Part shown: one piece after another, positions 1-5,924 of the stretch
Numbering within the stretch: the stretch's first letter is position 1
Layout: each line of letters opens with the position of its first letter
NCBI GenBank assembly: GCA_046724435.1
Contig: JBKOWN010000192.1
Location: 1-7,381, forward strand
Source: JALZAA01 sp046724435
Lineage (GTDB): Bacteria; Actinomycetota; Acidimicrobiia; IMCC26256; JACDBD01
Length of the DNA: 7,381 nucleotides
Direction of reading: 5' to 3'
Made by a program: the position numbers and the translations under genes
The notes under the pieces: generated by a model
What the model was told of the DNA's origin: nothing
The model's input: only the letters and a program-made list of their open reading frames with translations
Databases searched by the model: none

Positions 1-1641
1 CTCGCGCGCCTTCTTGGCGTCCTCGGGGAGGTCGGCGTTCGTCCGCACGCCGAGCCGGCGGAGCTCGTCCGCCCATTCGAGGATCGTCGCGAACGGGCCG
101 GTGGGCTCGGGCGTCACGACCGGCACCGCGCCGACGACGACATCGCCGGTCGTCCCGTTGATCGAGATCACGTCGCCTTCGCGCACGGTCGTGCCGTCGA
201 CGGACACGCGCTTCGCGTCCACATCGATGTCGAGGGCCGACGCACCGCACACCGCCGGCTTCCCCATCCCGCGCGCCACCACCGCGGCGTGGCTCACGAG
301 CCCGCCGCGTGAGGTGACGATGCCCTCGGCGGCGATCATCCCGTGCACGTCGTCCGGCGAAGTCTCGGGGCGCACGAGGATCACGTGCTCGCCCCGTTGG
401 GCCGCGCTCTCGGCGTCGTCGGCGGTGAACGCGACCATCCCGACGGCCGCGCCTGGTGACGCGTTGAGGCCCTTGGTCAACGCGTGGTACGTGGCGTCGG
501 GATCGAACTGTGGGTGCAGCAGCTGGTCCAGCTGGGCAGGCTCGACCCGGCGCACCGCCTCCTTCTTGTCGATCAATCCCTCGTCGACCATGTCGACGGC
601 CATCCGCAGCGCCGCGGCCGCTGTGCGCTTGCCGACGCGCGTCTGCAGCAGGAACAGGCGGCCCTGCTCGATCGTGAACTCGATGTCGCACATGTCGCGG
701 TAGTGGTTCTGGAGGGTCTGCATCACTTCCAGCAACTGGGCGTGACACTGGGGGAAGTGCTGCGCCATTGCGTCGAGTTTTTCGACCTCGCGGATGCCGG
801 CCACGACGTCCTCGCCCTGGGCGTTGCGGAGGAAGTCGCCGTAGGGACGGTTCTCCCCGGTGGCGGGGTCGCGTGTGAACGCGACTCCGGTGCCCGAGTC
901 GTCGCCCTTGTTGCCGAACACCATCGCCTGGACGTTCACGGCCGTGCCGAGGTCGTCCGGGATGCTCTCGAACCGGCGGTAGTCGCGAGCGCGTTTCCCG
1001 TTCCAGCTCTTGAAGACGGCTTCGATCGCGTAGCGGAGTTGCTCCTTGGGGTCCTGGGGGAAGTCGACGCCGGCTTCCTGCTTGACGATCCCCTTGAACG
1101 TCTCGACCAGCTCGGCGAGGTCCGGAGCCGACAGCTCCGGGTCGGTGGCGACGCCGCGCTCGTGGCGCAGCTTCTCGAGCTCTTCCTCGAAGAGCTCTCC
1201 GTCGATGTCGAGCACGATCTTCCCGAACATCTGCACGAATCGCCGGTACGAGTCGTACGCAAACCGTTCGTTCCCGGTCTGCTTGGCCAAGCCTCCGACC
1301 GACCGGTCGTTGAGCCCGAGATTGAGGACTGTGTCCATCATTCCCGGCATCGAGAACGGCGCCCCCGAGCGCACCGAGACGAGCAGCGGGTCGGCGTCGT
1401 CCCCGAGCCGCTTGCCCATCTTCTCCTCGAGCGTCGCGAGGGCGGTGGCGACCTCGTCCATCAAGCCGTCGGGAAGGCGGTCGCCGGCCTCCATGTACGC
1501 GTTGCACGCCTCGGTGGTGATGGTGAATCCCGGTGGTACGGGAAGGCCGAGGTTCGTCATCTCGGCGAGGTTGGCGCCCTTGCCGCCGAGCAGGAACTTC
1601 TGGTCCTTGCCGCCCTCCTCGAAGGCGTAGACGTACTGCAT
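1..1641 (-). CDS. ppdK: Pyruvate, phosphate dikinase, N-terminal 547 residues (3' end outside window)
   Basis: PPDK interconverts pyruvate + ATP + Pi and PEP + AMP + PPi in the cytoplasm, supporting gluconeogenesis or PPi-dependent glycolysis. Visible: an N-terminal ATP-grasp domain (about residues 1-340) starting MQYVYAFEEG, with GGKGANLAEM and the family hallmark SMPGMMDTVLNLGLND near residues 100-115. The phosphohistidine swivel domain follows (about 395-500), with GGLVSHAAVVARGMG around the catalytic His451. The N-terminus and this spacing fit PPDK better than PEP synthase. Full-length PPDK is about 880-900 residues, so the C-terminal PEP/pyruvate TIM barrel lies off the left edge. The ATG at 1641 is preceded by GGAAGG at 1652-1647 with a 5-nt spacer, a good ribosome-binding site. 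It lies 36 nt downstream of the J-like/RDD gene on the same strand and may be co-transcribed. Odd point: Val449 occupies the usual regulatory Thr position. The family assignment is essentially certain. Confidence 0.97.
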   Translation of the reverse strand, partial: MQYVYAFEEGGKDQKFLLGGKGANLAEMTNLGLPVPPGFTITTEACNAYMEAGDRLPDGLMDEVATALATLEEKMGKRLGDDADPLLVSVRSGAPFSMPGMMDTVLNLGLNDRSVGGLAKQTGNERFAYDSYRRFVQMFGKIVLDIDGELFEEELEKLRHERGVATDPELSAPDLAELVETFKGIVKQEAGVDFPQDPKEQLRYAIEAVFKSWNGKRARDYRRFESIPDDLGTAVNVQAMVFGNKGDDSGTGVAFTRDPATGENRPYGDFLRNAQGEDVVAGIREVEKLDAMAQHFPQCHAQLLEVMQTLQNHYRDMCDIEFTIEQGRLFLLQTRVGKRTAAAALRMAVDMVDEGLIDKKEAVRRVEPAQLDQLLHPQFDPDATYHALTKGLNASPGAAVGMVAFTADDAESAAQRGEHVILVRPETSPDDVHGMIAAEGIVTSRGGLVSHAAVVARGMGKPAVCGASALDIDVDAKRVSVDGTTVREGDVISINGTTGDVVVGAVPVVTPEPTGPFATILEWADELRRLGVRTNADLPEDAKKARE

Positions 1642-1677
1642 GCTCACCTTCCGACGACGTCTGACTCCACCACGAGC

Positions 1678-2514
1678 CTACTGAGGTCGTTCGGGTCGGT
1701 AGCGGGCGAGCACGACTCGGGTGTGACCGAGACGGTCCATCAGCCCGATGCGCGTGTCGATGAGCACCCACGAGATCCCGAACAGCAGCGCCGCCATCAG
1801 ACCCAGCGACCCGGGGAGCCCGATGACGAGCACGATCGGCACGACGTACCGGAGCGAGGCCCGCCGCCACGTCGGCAAATGTCCCGTGTCCGCATCCACC
1901 ACCATGATGTGCGTGAGGCGCTTGCCGATCGTCTGGCCGGTACGGGCCGTCGGGAACACGAAGTACGCGTTGAAGATCACGAACAGTGCGGTGATGAGCA
2001 GGACGACGGCTCCCACGGAGTCGCTCGCCACCGAGACGAGCAGCGACGTGGCCCCGAGGAACACGGCGCCCATCGTGAGCACGTCGATGGCGAGGGCGGC
2101 CAGACGGCGACCCAGCGGCGCGGCTTCCGCACCCGGCACCCCCGCCGGTTCGCGCCGCTGCGGTCGGCCTTTCGCGTCGCGTTCACGCGGCTCGAACAGC
2201 CCTCGGCGTCGAGCCGGTGCGGGTGCTGCCTCCTCCACTCCTTCATCTCCTTCTTGTTGCCCATCGGCCTCGGCCTCGGTCGAGCCCCCCGACAGCTCCG
2301 TGTCGTACCGCTCCCGCTGGTAGGGGTCGGACAGCACCTGCCACGCCGTGTTCAGCCGCGCCGTCTCTTCCCGGGCGCCAACGCGCGCCTGATCGGAGCG
2401 TCCTTTCTCGGCCTTGCCCCGGAGATCCTCGAGACGCTCGCGGTAGGCCGAACGGATCTCGTCCTTCGATGCGTCGGGCTCGACGCCGATGAGCTCGTAG
2501 TGGCTCTCGCTCAT
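1678..2514 (-). CDS. J-like domain / RDD-family membrane protein fusion (278 aa)
   Basis: Residues about 5-71 resemble a DnaJ J domain: YELIGVEPDASKDEIRSAYR for helices I-II, then LNTAWQVLSDPYQRERYD for helices III-IV. The HPD tripeptide expected between helices II and III is absent; the segment reads LEDLRGKAEKGRSDQ. A charged, low-complexity linker (about 72-130) rich in Glu, Gly, Ala and Arg follows. The C-terminal half (about 133-272) is an RDD domain: GRRLAALAIDVL at the start of the first hydrophobic segment, TGQTIGKRL after the second, a third hydrophobic stretch near 221-252, and a DRLGHTRVVLA end. It is probably an inner-membrane protein with its J-like part in the cytoplasm. Its substrate is unknown. 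The ATG overlaps the glyS stop as ATGA, implying translational coupling; the nearest AGGAG is 11 nt upstream, inside glyS. Without HPD, classical DnaK stimulation is unlikely. The domain calls are firm; the function is not known. Confidence 0.85.
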   Translation of the reverse strand: MSESHYELIGVEPDASKDEIRSAYRERLEDLRGKAEKGRSDQARVGAREETARLNTAWQVLSDPYQRERYDTELSGGSTEAEADGQQEGDEGVEEAAPAPARRRGLFEPRERDAKGRPQRREPAGVPGAEAAPLGRRLAALAIDVLTMGAVFLGATSLLVSVASDSVGAVVLLITALFVIFNAYFVFPTARTGQTIGKRLTHIMVVDADTGHLPTWRRASLRYVVPIVLVIGLPGSLGLMAALLFGISWVLIDTRIGLMDRLGHTRVVLARYRPERPQ

Positions 2515-3824
2515 GCCGGCAGCTGCTCCTCGAGGTGCTGGACGAGCTTGTCGATCGGGACGCGGTCCTGGGTCATGGAATCGCGATCGCGCACTGTCAC
2601 TGCTCGGTCGTCGAGGGTGTCGAAGTCGACCGTGACGCACCGCGGCGTCCCGACCTCGTCCTGCCGGCGGTATCGCCGGCCGATCGAACCGGCGTCGTCG
2701 ACGTCGATCATGAACCGGGGTCGCAGCAGGTCGGCAACCTCGTGCGCCACCGGGTTCAACCGCTCGTTGCGCGACAGCGGCAGCACCGCAACTGCAATGG
2801 GCGCGAGGCGCGGGTCGAGACGCAGCAGCGTCCTCTTCTCGCCTCGCACTTCCTCCTCGTGGTACGCCGCGAGAAGGAACGCGAGCATGCAGCGGTCGGC
2901 CCCGAGTGCCGGCTCGATCACGTGCGGTATGTACCGGCGATCGGCGTCCTGGTCGTAGTAGCTCAGGTCCTGCCCGGAGTACTCGGAATGGCGTCGGAGG
3001 TCGTAGTCCGTCCGGTTCGCGACTCCCTCCAGCTCGCCCCATCCCCACGGGTACGCGAACTCGATGTCCGACGTGCCCGCCGAGTAGTGCGACAGCTCGT
3101 CGGGGTCGTGGGGCCGGAGACGCAACTCGTCCTCGGCGATGCCGAGATCGAGGAACCAGCGCAGCCGCTCCTGGCACCAGTACTCGTACCATCGTGGCCC
3201 GTCCTCGGGCGGGACGAAGTACTCCATCTCCATCACTTCGAACTCCCGGGTCCGGAAGATGAAATTGCCCGGCGTGATCTCGTTGCGGAACGCCTTGCCG
3301 ATCTGGGCGATCCCGAACGGGGGCTTCTTGCGGGAGGTGGTCTGGACGTTGAGGAAGTTCACGAAGATGCCCTGGGCGGTCTCGGGACGCAGGTAGGCGA
3401 CGGATGCCTCGTCCTCGACCGGGCCGACGTGGGTCTTGAACATCAGGTTGAAGCGCCGGGCCTCGGTGAACGAGCCCTTGGCGCCGCAGTTGGGGCAGGC
3501 GCCGGAGTCGGGAAGGTCGTCGGCCCGGAAGCGCTCGTTGCAGTTCCGGCAGTCGACGAGCGGGTCGGTGAACGCCTGGAGGTGGCCGCTCGCCTCCCAG
3601 ACCCGGGGGTGCATGAGGATCGCGGAATCGAGGCCGACGACGTCGTCCCGCAGCTGGACCATCGACCGCCACCAGGCGTCCTTGACGTTGCGCTTCAGGA
3701 GCACGCCGAGCGGGCCGTAGTCCCACGTCGAGCGGAAGCCGCCGTAGATCTCGCTGGACGGGAAGACGAGGCCGCGCCGCTTGGACAGGTTGACCACGCG
3801 CTCCATGAGATCCGGCTTGGCCAT
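2511..3824 (-). CDS. glyS: Glycyl-tRNA synthetase, single-chain class II type (437 aa)
   Basis: Charges tRNA-Gly with glycine in the cytoplasm. This is the eukaryotic/archaeal-like alpha2 form, not the alpha2beta2 GlyQ/GlyS type. Visible: an N-terminal FPSSEIYGGF..TWDYGPLG block (21-40); a zinc ribbon with C92, C95, C110 and C113; LRPETAQGIFVNF (145-157); class II motif 2 FRNEITPGNFIFRTREFE (179-196); the GlyRS-typical YSAGTSDIEFAYPWGWGELEG (247-267); motif 3 around GADRCMLAFLL (308-318); and a C-terminal anticodon-binding domain (about 338-437). I chose ATG 3824 (MAKPDL), which matches the usual family N-terminus; the frame stays open 32 codons further, but that extension is Arg-rich and unlike the family. 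No Shine-Dalgarno is visible. Instead TACGAT lies exactly 7 nt before the ATG, suggesting a leaderless mRNA. The stop overlaps the next gene's ATG. Position near recO is a common bacterial arrangement. Confidence 0.97.
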   Translation of the reverse strand: MAKPDLMERVVNLSKRRGLVFPSSEIYGGFRSTWDYGPLGVLLKRNVKDAWWRSMVQLRDDVVGLDSAILMHPRVWEASGHLQAFTDPLVDCRNCNERFRADDLPDSGACPNCGAKGSFTEARRFNLMFKTHVGPVEDEASVAYLRPETAQGIFVNFLNVQTTSRKKPPFGIAQIGKAFRNEITPGNFIFRTREFEVMEMEYFVPPEDGPRWYEYWCQERLRWFLDLGIAEDELRLRPHDPDELSHYSAGTSDIEFAYPWGWGELEGVANRTDYDLRRHSEYSGQDLSYYDQDADRRYIPHVIEPALGADRCMLAFLLAAYHEEEVRGEKRTLLRLDPRLAPIAVAVLPLSRNERLNPVAHEVADLLRPRFMIDVDDAGSIGRRYRRQDEVGTPRCVTVDFDTLDDRAVTVRDRDSMTQDRVPIDKLVQHLEEQLPA

Positions 3825-3830
3825 CCGACG

Positions 3831-3850
3831 GATCGTACCGGGGTGACCCC
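3831..3850 (-). promoter_or_regulatory. Candidate leaderless promoter of glyS (TACGAT -10) with adjacent palindrome
   Basis: On the minus strand, TACGAT (3837-3832) sits 7 nt before the glyS ATG, so transcription would begin at or next to the start codon. It is part of CCGGTACGATC (3841-3831), which also occurs before the lipid kinase at 5925. Directly upstream lies the odd palindrome GGGGTGACCCC (3840-3850), which could be an operator or chance in GC-rich DNA. No convincing -35 is visible. The site lies in the 49-bp yccF-glyS gap, so glyS probably has its own promoter. Confidence 0.5.
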
Positions 3851-3873
3851 CGAAACCCCGAGCGGAAACGATC

Positions 3874-4278
3874 TCAGGCGACCGCCGGCGCCGCCCGCCC
3901 CGAACGGTCCGACACGACATCGGCCCCGAAGGGCATCAGCACGATCGGGATCAGCTTGAACGCCTGGATGCCGAAGGGGATCCCGATGATCGTGATGCAA
4001 AGGATCACACCGCCGATGAGGCAGTGCACCGCGAGCCACAGGCCGCCGAAGATGATCCAGATGATGTTGCCGATGATTTGCAGGGGACTCGTGACGCGTG
4101 CGCCGTACTCGAGGTGTCGCCCGAACGGCCACAGCGCGAAGCCAGCCAGCTTGAAGGCCTGGATGCCGAACGGAATCGTGATGATCAGGATGAACATCAG
4201 GATCCCCGCCACGACGAACGCAATCGCGAGCCAGAGCCCCACGAAGATGAGCCACAGAATATTGCCCACGGTTTGCAC
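3874..4278 (-). CDS. yccF: YccF-family inner-membrane protein with two internal repeats (134 aa)
   Basis: A small, strongly hydrophobic integral membrane protein built from two copies of the YccF domain. Repeat 1 (about 5-54) and repeat 2 (about 70-119) both run G-N-I-[LI]-W-[LI]-I-F-x-G-L-W-L-A, then a long hydrophobic segment, then an identical IPFGIQAFKL (35-44 and 100-109, offset 65), then L-x-P-F-G. Two repeats are normal for this family (E. coli YccF is about 148 residues). The molecular role is unknown; proposals link it to membrane or transport functions. The start is GTG at 4278, with AGGGGG four nt upstream; a second in-frame GTG three codons later is possible. The C-terminal tail (about 120-134) is polar and poorly conserved in appearance. 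It lies 43 bp after recO and 49 bp before glyS on the same strand. I infer no functional link to its neighbours. Confidence 0.9.
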   Translation of the reverse strand: MQTVGNILWLIFVGLWLAIAFVVAGILMFILIITIPFGIQAFKLAGFALWPFGRHLEYGARVTSPLQIIGNIIWIIFGGLWLAVHCLIGGVILCITIIGIPFGIQAFKLIPIVLMPFGADVVSDRSGRAAPAVA

Positions 4279-4296
4279 GCTGCCCCCTATCCCTCT

Positions 4297-4313
4297 CGGG
4301 GGCTCGACCCCCG
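4297..4313. other. GC-only hairpin between recO and yccF
   Basis: CGGGGG (4297-4302), a 5-nt loop CTCGA, then CCCCCG (4308-4313): a perfect 6-bp stem in the 43-bp recO-yccF gap. No T-run follows on the minus strand, so a classical intrinsic terminator is not supported. It could act as an mRNA processing or stability element between the two genes, or be chance in GC-rich DNA. Confidence 0.4.
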
Positions 4314-4321
4314 GGCGTCGA

Positions 4322-5038
4322 TCACAGTAGCGCCGCGCTGCGCAGGCGACGCTCGAGGTGGTACTCGAGCGCGGCCACCCCGAGCCGCTCGACCTCGATG
4401 CCGGGCCGCTCGGGCGGGGCGGTCAACGCGCCGCGCAGGTCGCCCCCGAGGATGCGACGCAACAACGCGATCGCCTCCGCATCGACGCGGCGACCGGCGA
4501 AGCGTGCGCACTCACCGCACAGCACGCCGCCCTCACCGAAGTCGAAGGCGGAGAAGGGCTCGGCTTCGTCACCGCAACGGGTGCAGATGTCGAGGATGGG
4601 ATGAAAGCCTTCGAGCGAGAGGAGCTTCCAGAAGAACGCCGGCGCCACCATCGGCGACGGCGCTACCGCCAACGTGCGCAGCGCGCCGACGAGCATGCGA
4701 TACAGCGCCGGGTTGGCTTCGCGCTCCTGTGCGACCTGGTCCACCGCCTCGAGCATCGCGATGGCGTGCGTGAGCGACCCGTAGTGCTCGCGAAGCTGGC
4801 GAAACGCGTCGATCGTCTCGACCTGGGTGACGACGTCGAGCTCGCGGCCTCGGTAGCACTGGAGGGCGACGTGGCTCGTCGGCTCGAGTCGGGCCCCGAA
4901 CCGGCTGGTCGACTTGCGGATCCCCTTGGCGACCGCCCGCACCTTGCCGTGGCCCTGGGCGAGGATCGTGACGATCCGGTCGGCCTCGCCCAGCTTGATC
5001 GTGCGCAGGACGACGCCCTGGTCGCGGTACAGGGCCAC
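4322..5038 (-). CDS. recO: DNA repair protein RecO (238 aa, GTG start)
   Basis: RecO acts with RecR (RecFOR pathway) to load RecA on SSB-coated single-stranded DNA at gaps, in the cytoplasm. Visible: an N-terminal OB-fold (about 1-80) beginning MALYRDQGVVLRTIKLGEAD, with GKVRAVAKGIRK typical of the family; a helical middle region; and a zinc finger with C152, C155, C174 and C177 in the CTRCG...LCGEC arrangement. Length is normal for RecO (about 240). The frame stays open upstream into the uppS region. I chose GTG 5038 because it gives the family N-terminus and because TAGACT lies exactly 7 nt before it, suggesting leaderless initiation. The uppS stop is 28 bp upstream on the same strand. A uppS-recO pairing is common in actinobacteria, so the two may also be co-transcribed. 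Identification is secure; the exact start is likely but unproven. Confidence 0.94.
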   Translation of the reverse strand: MALYRDQGVVLRTIKLGEADRIVTILAQGHGKVRAVAKGIRKSTSRFGARLEPTSHVALQCYRGRELDVVTQVETIDAFRQLREHYGSLTHAIAMLEAVDQVAQEREANPALYRMLVGALRTLAVAPSPMVAPAFFWKLLSLEGFHPILDICTRCGDEAEPFSAFDFGEGGVLCGECARFAGRRVDAEAIALLRRILGGDLRGALTAPPERPGIEVERLGVAALEYHLERRLRSAALL

Positions 5039-5045
5039 GGCCTGC

Positions 5046-5051
5046 AGTCTA
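5046..5051 (-). promoter_or_regulatory. Candidate -10 (TAGACT) for leaderless recO
   Basis: TAGACT on the minus strand ends 7 nt before the recO GTG at 5038, in the 28-bp uppS-recO gap. The spacing matches the TANNNT-N7-start arrangement seen at glyS. No good -35 is visible. It supports the GTG as the true start and an internal promoter for recO. Confidence 0.45.
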
Positions 5052-5066
5052 GTTACACCGATGTGA

Positions 5067-5798
5067 TTACCCGTCGACGGCGCCGAAGCGGCGTTCGCGG
5101 CGCTGGAACTCCCGGATCGCCTCGAACAGGTGGTCGCGACGGAAGTCGGGCCACAGCACCTCGGTGAACACGAGCTCGGCGTAAGCGAGCTCCCACAGCA
5201 GATAGTTCGAGATCCGGAACTCGCCCGACGTGCGCACGAGCAGGTCGGGGTCGGGCATGTCGGGCGCATAGAGGTGACGGGCCAGGGTCCGGTCGCTGAT
5301 CTTGTCCGGGTCGAGGCGGCCGGCGGCCACCTCGTACGCGATGGCTCGGGCGGCGTCGACGAGCTCGGCCCGCCCGCCGTAGTTGAAGGCGAACGTCAGC
5401 GTGAGACGCCGATTGTCCCGGGTGAGGTCCTCGGCGTCCGCGATCCGACGGCGCAGGCGGCCGGGCACCCGCCCGGCCCGGCGGCCAATGAACCGGACGC
5501 GCACGCCCAGCTCGTGGAGCTCGTCGCGCCGCCGAAGGAGCAGGCTCTCGTTGAAGCCCATGAGGAACCGCACCTCGTCGACCGGCCGGCGCCAGTTCTC
5601 GGTCGAGAACGCGAAGACGGTCATCCAGTCGAGCCCGACCTCGAGGGCGCCGTTGACGGTGTCGAACAACGCCTCCTCGCCGGCGGCGTGCCCATCGGTG
5701 CGCTTGAGGCCCCGCTGCTTGGCCCATCGTCCGTTGCCGTCCATCACGATGGCGACGTGGCGCGGGATCCGCGCGTCCTCGATGGGTCCCTCCGGCAT
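5067..5798 (-). CDS. uppS: Isoprenyl (polyprenyl diphosphate) transferase, cis-prenyltransferase (243 aa)
   Basis: Condenses isopentenyl diphosphate onto an allylic diphosphate with cis geometry, making the polyprenyl carrier used for peptidoglycan and other wall polymers; acts at the cytoplasmic face of the membrane. Visible: HVAIVMDGNGRWA with catalytic Asp20, DGHAAG (35-40), FAFSTENWRRP (62-72), FNYGGRAEL (138-146), LLVRTSGEFRISN with Arg189, Arg195 and Ser197, Glu208, and the LWPDF end motif (215-219). Length is normal (about 240-250). The frame is open far upstream across the opposite-strand kinase, but ATG 5798 is right: AGGAG (5807-5803) lies four nt before it and the conserved part starts about 12 residues later. 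Product chain length cannot be read from sequence; some actinobacteria make decaprenyl diphosphate with such enzymes. It is divergent from the lipid kinase and upstream of recO. Confidence 0.96.
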   Translation of the reverse strand: MPEGPIEDARIPRHVAIVMDGNGRWAKQRGLKRTDGHAAGEEALFDTVNGALEVGLDWMTVFAFSTENWRRPVDEVRFLMGFNESLLLRRRDELHELGVRVRFIGRRAGRVPGRLRRRIADAEDLTRDNRRLTLTFAFNYGGRAELVDAARAIAYEVAAGRLDPDKISDRTLARHLYAPDMPDPDLLVRTSGEFRISNYLLWELAYAELVFTEVLWPDFRRDHLFEAIREFQRRERRFGAVDG

Positions 5799-5865
5799 CG
5801 ATCTCCTGTCGCCGTCGCAAGGTCCGGCTCCTGCGGAGGCGGTCGGCACAGCCGCCGTCGCCCGC

Positions 5866-5886
5866 GGCCCGAAGCTACATCGGGCC
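5866..5886. repeat. Perfect 7-bp inverted repeat (candidate operator) over a possible uppS -10
   Basis: GGCCCGA (5866-5872), spacer AGCTACA, then TCGGGCC (5880-5886): perfect arms with a 7-nt spacer. On the minus strand the left arm and spacer contain TAGCTT (5877-5872), a TANNNT-type hexamer preceded by TG. If used, it would give a uppS leader of roughly 65-70 nt ending in the AGGAG site. The dyad's position suggests a repressor site, but a chance GC-rich repeat cannot be excluded. Confidence 0.4.
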
Positions 5887-5905
5887 CCTCCCCGCTCGAC
5901 CTCGG

Positions 5906-5917
5906 ACCGGTACGATC
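5906..5917 (+). promoter_or_regulatory. Candidate leaderless promoter of the lipid kinase (TACGAT -10)
   Basis: TACGAT (5911-5916) lies 8 nt before the ATG at 5925, within ACCGGTACGATC. The 11-mer CCGGTACGATC is identical to the one before glyS. No Shine-Dalgarno precedes the ATG (the intervening bases are CGCCCGCC), which agrees with leaderless translation. Confidence 0.5.
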
Positions 5918-5924
5918 GCCCGCC

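Larger units (their letters stand above)
5799..5924. promoter_or_regulatory. Divergent intergenic region between uppS and the lipid kinase
   Basis: This 126-bp stretch is the longest without a gene. It holds the uppS ribosome-binding site (AGGAG, 5807-5803), an inverted repeat at 5866-5886 covering a possible uppS -10, and the TACGAT -10 of the lipid kinase at 5911-5916. The two promoters would lie about 35 bp apart and back to back, so one regulator bound at the dyad could affect both. Confidence 0.6.

Noticed and set aside
484..2958. An 824-codon plus-strand open frame
   Set aside because: It runs opposite ppdK, the J-like/RDD gene and part of glyS, all firmly identified. Its translation is low-complexity, rich in Val, Glu, Arg and His, with no recognisable domain: a GC-bias antisense shadow.
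2515..3726. Long N-terminal extension of the J-like/RDD protein over glyS
   Set aside because: It would be an out-of-frame reading of glyS; the translation is Arg/Pro-rich and the J-like domain starts at ATG 2514.
2535..3959. A 474-codon plus-strand open frame opposite glyS
   Set aside because: Codons mirror glyS in the antisense frame, the composition is abnormal and there is no domain or ribosome-binding site.
4297..4313. The recO-yccF hairpin as a rho-independent terminator
   Set aside because: The stem is good but no T-run follows on the transcribed strand.
5130..5924. N-terminal extension of the lipid kinase by about 265 codons
   Set aside because: It is antisense to uppS and has no family match; NPTAGRGR at the usual distance from ATG 5925 fixes the start.
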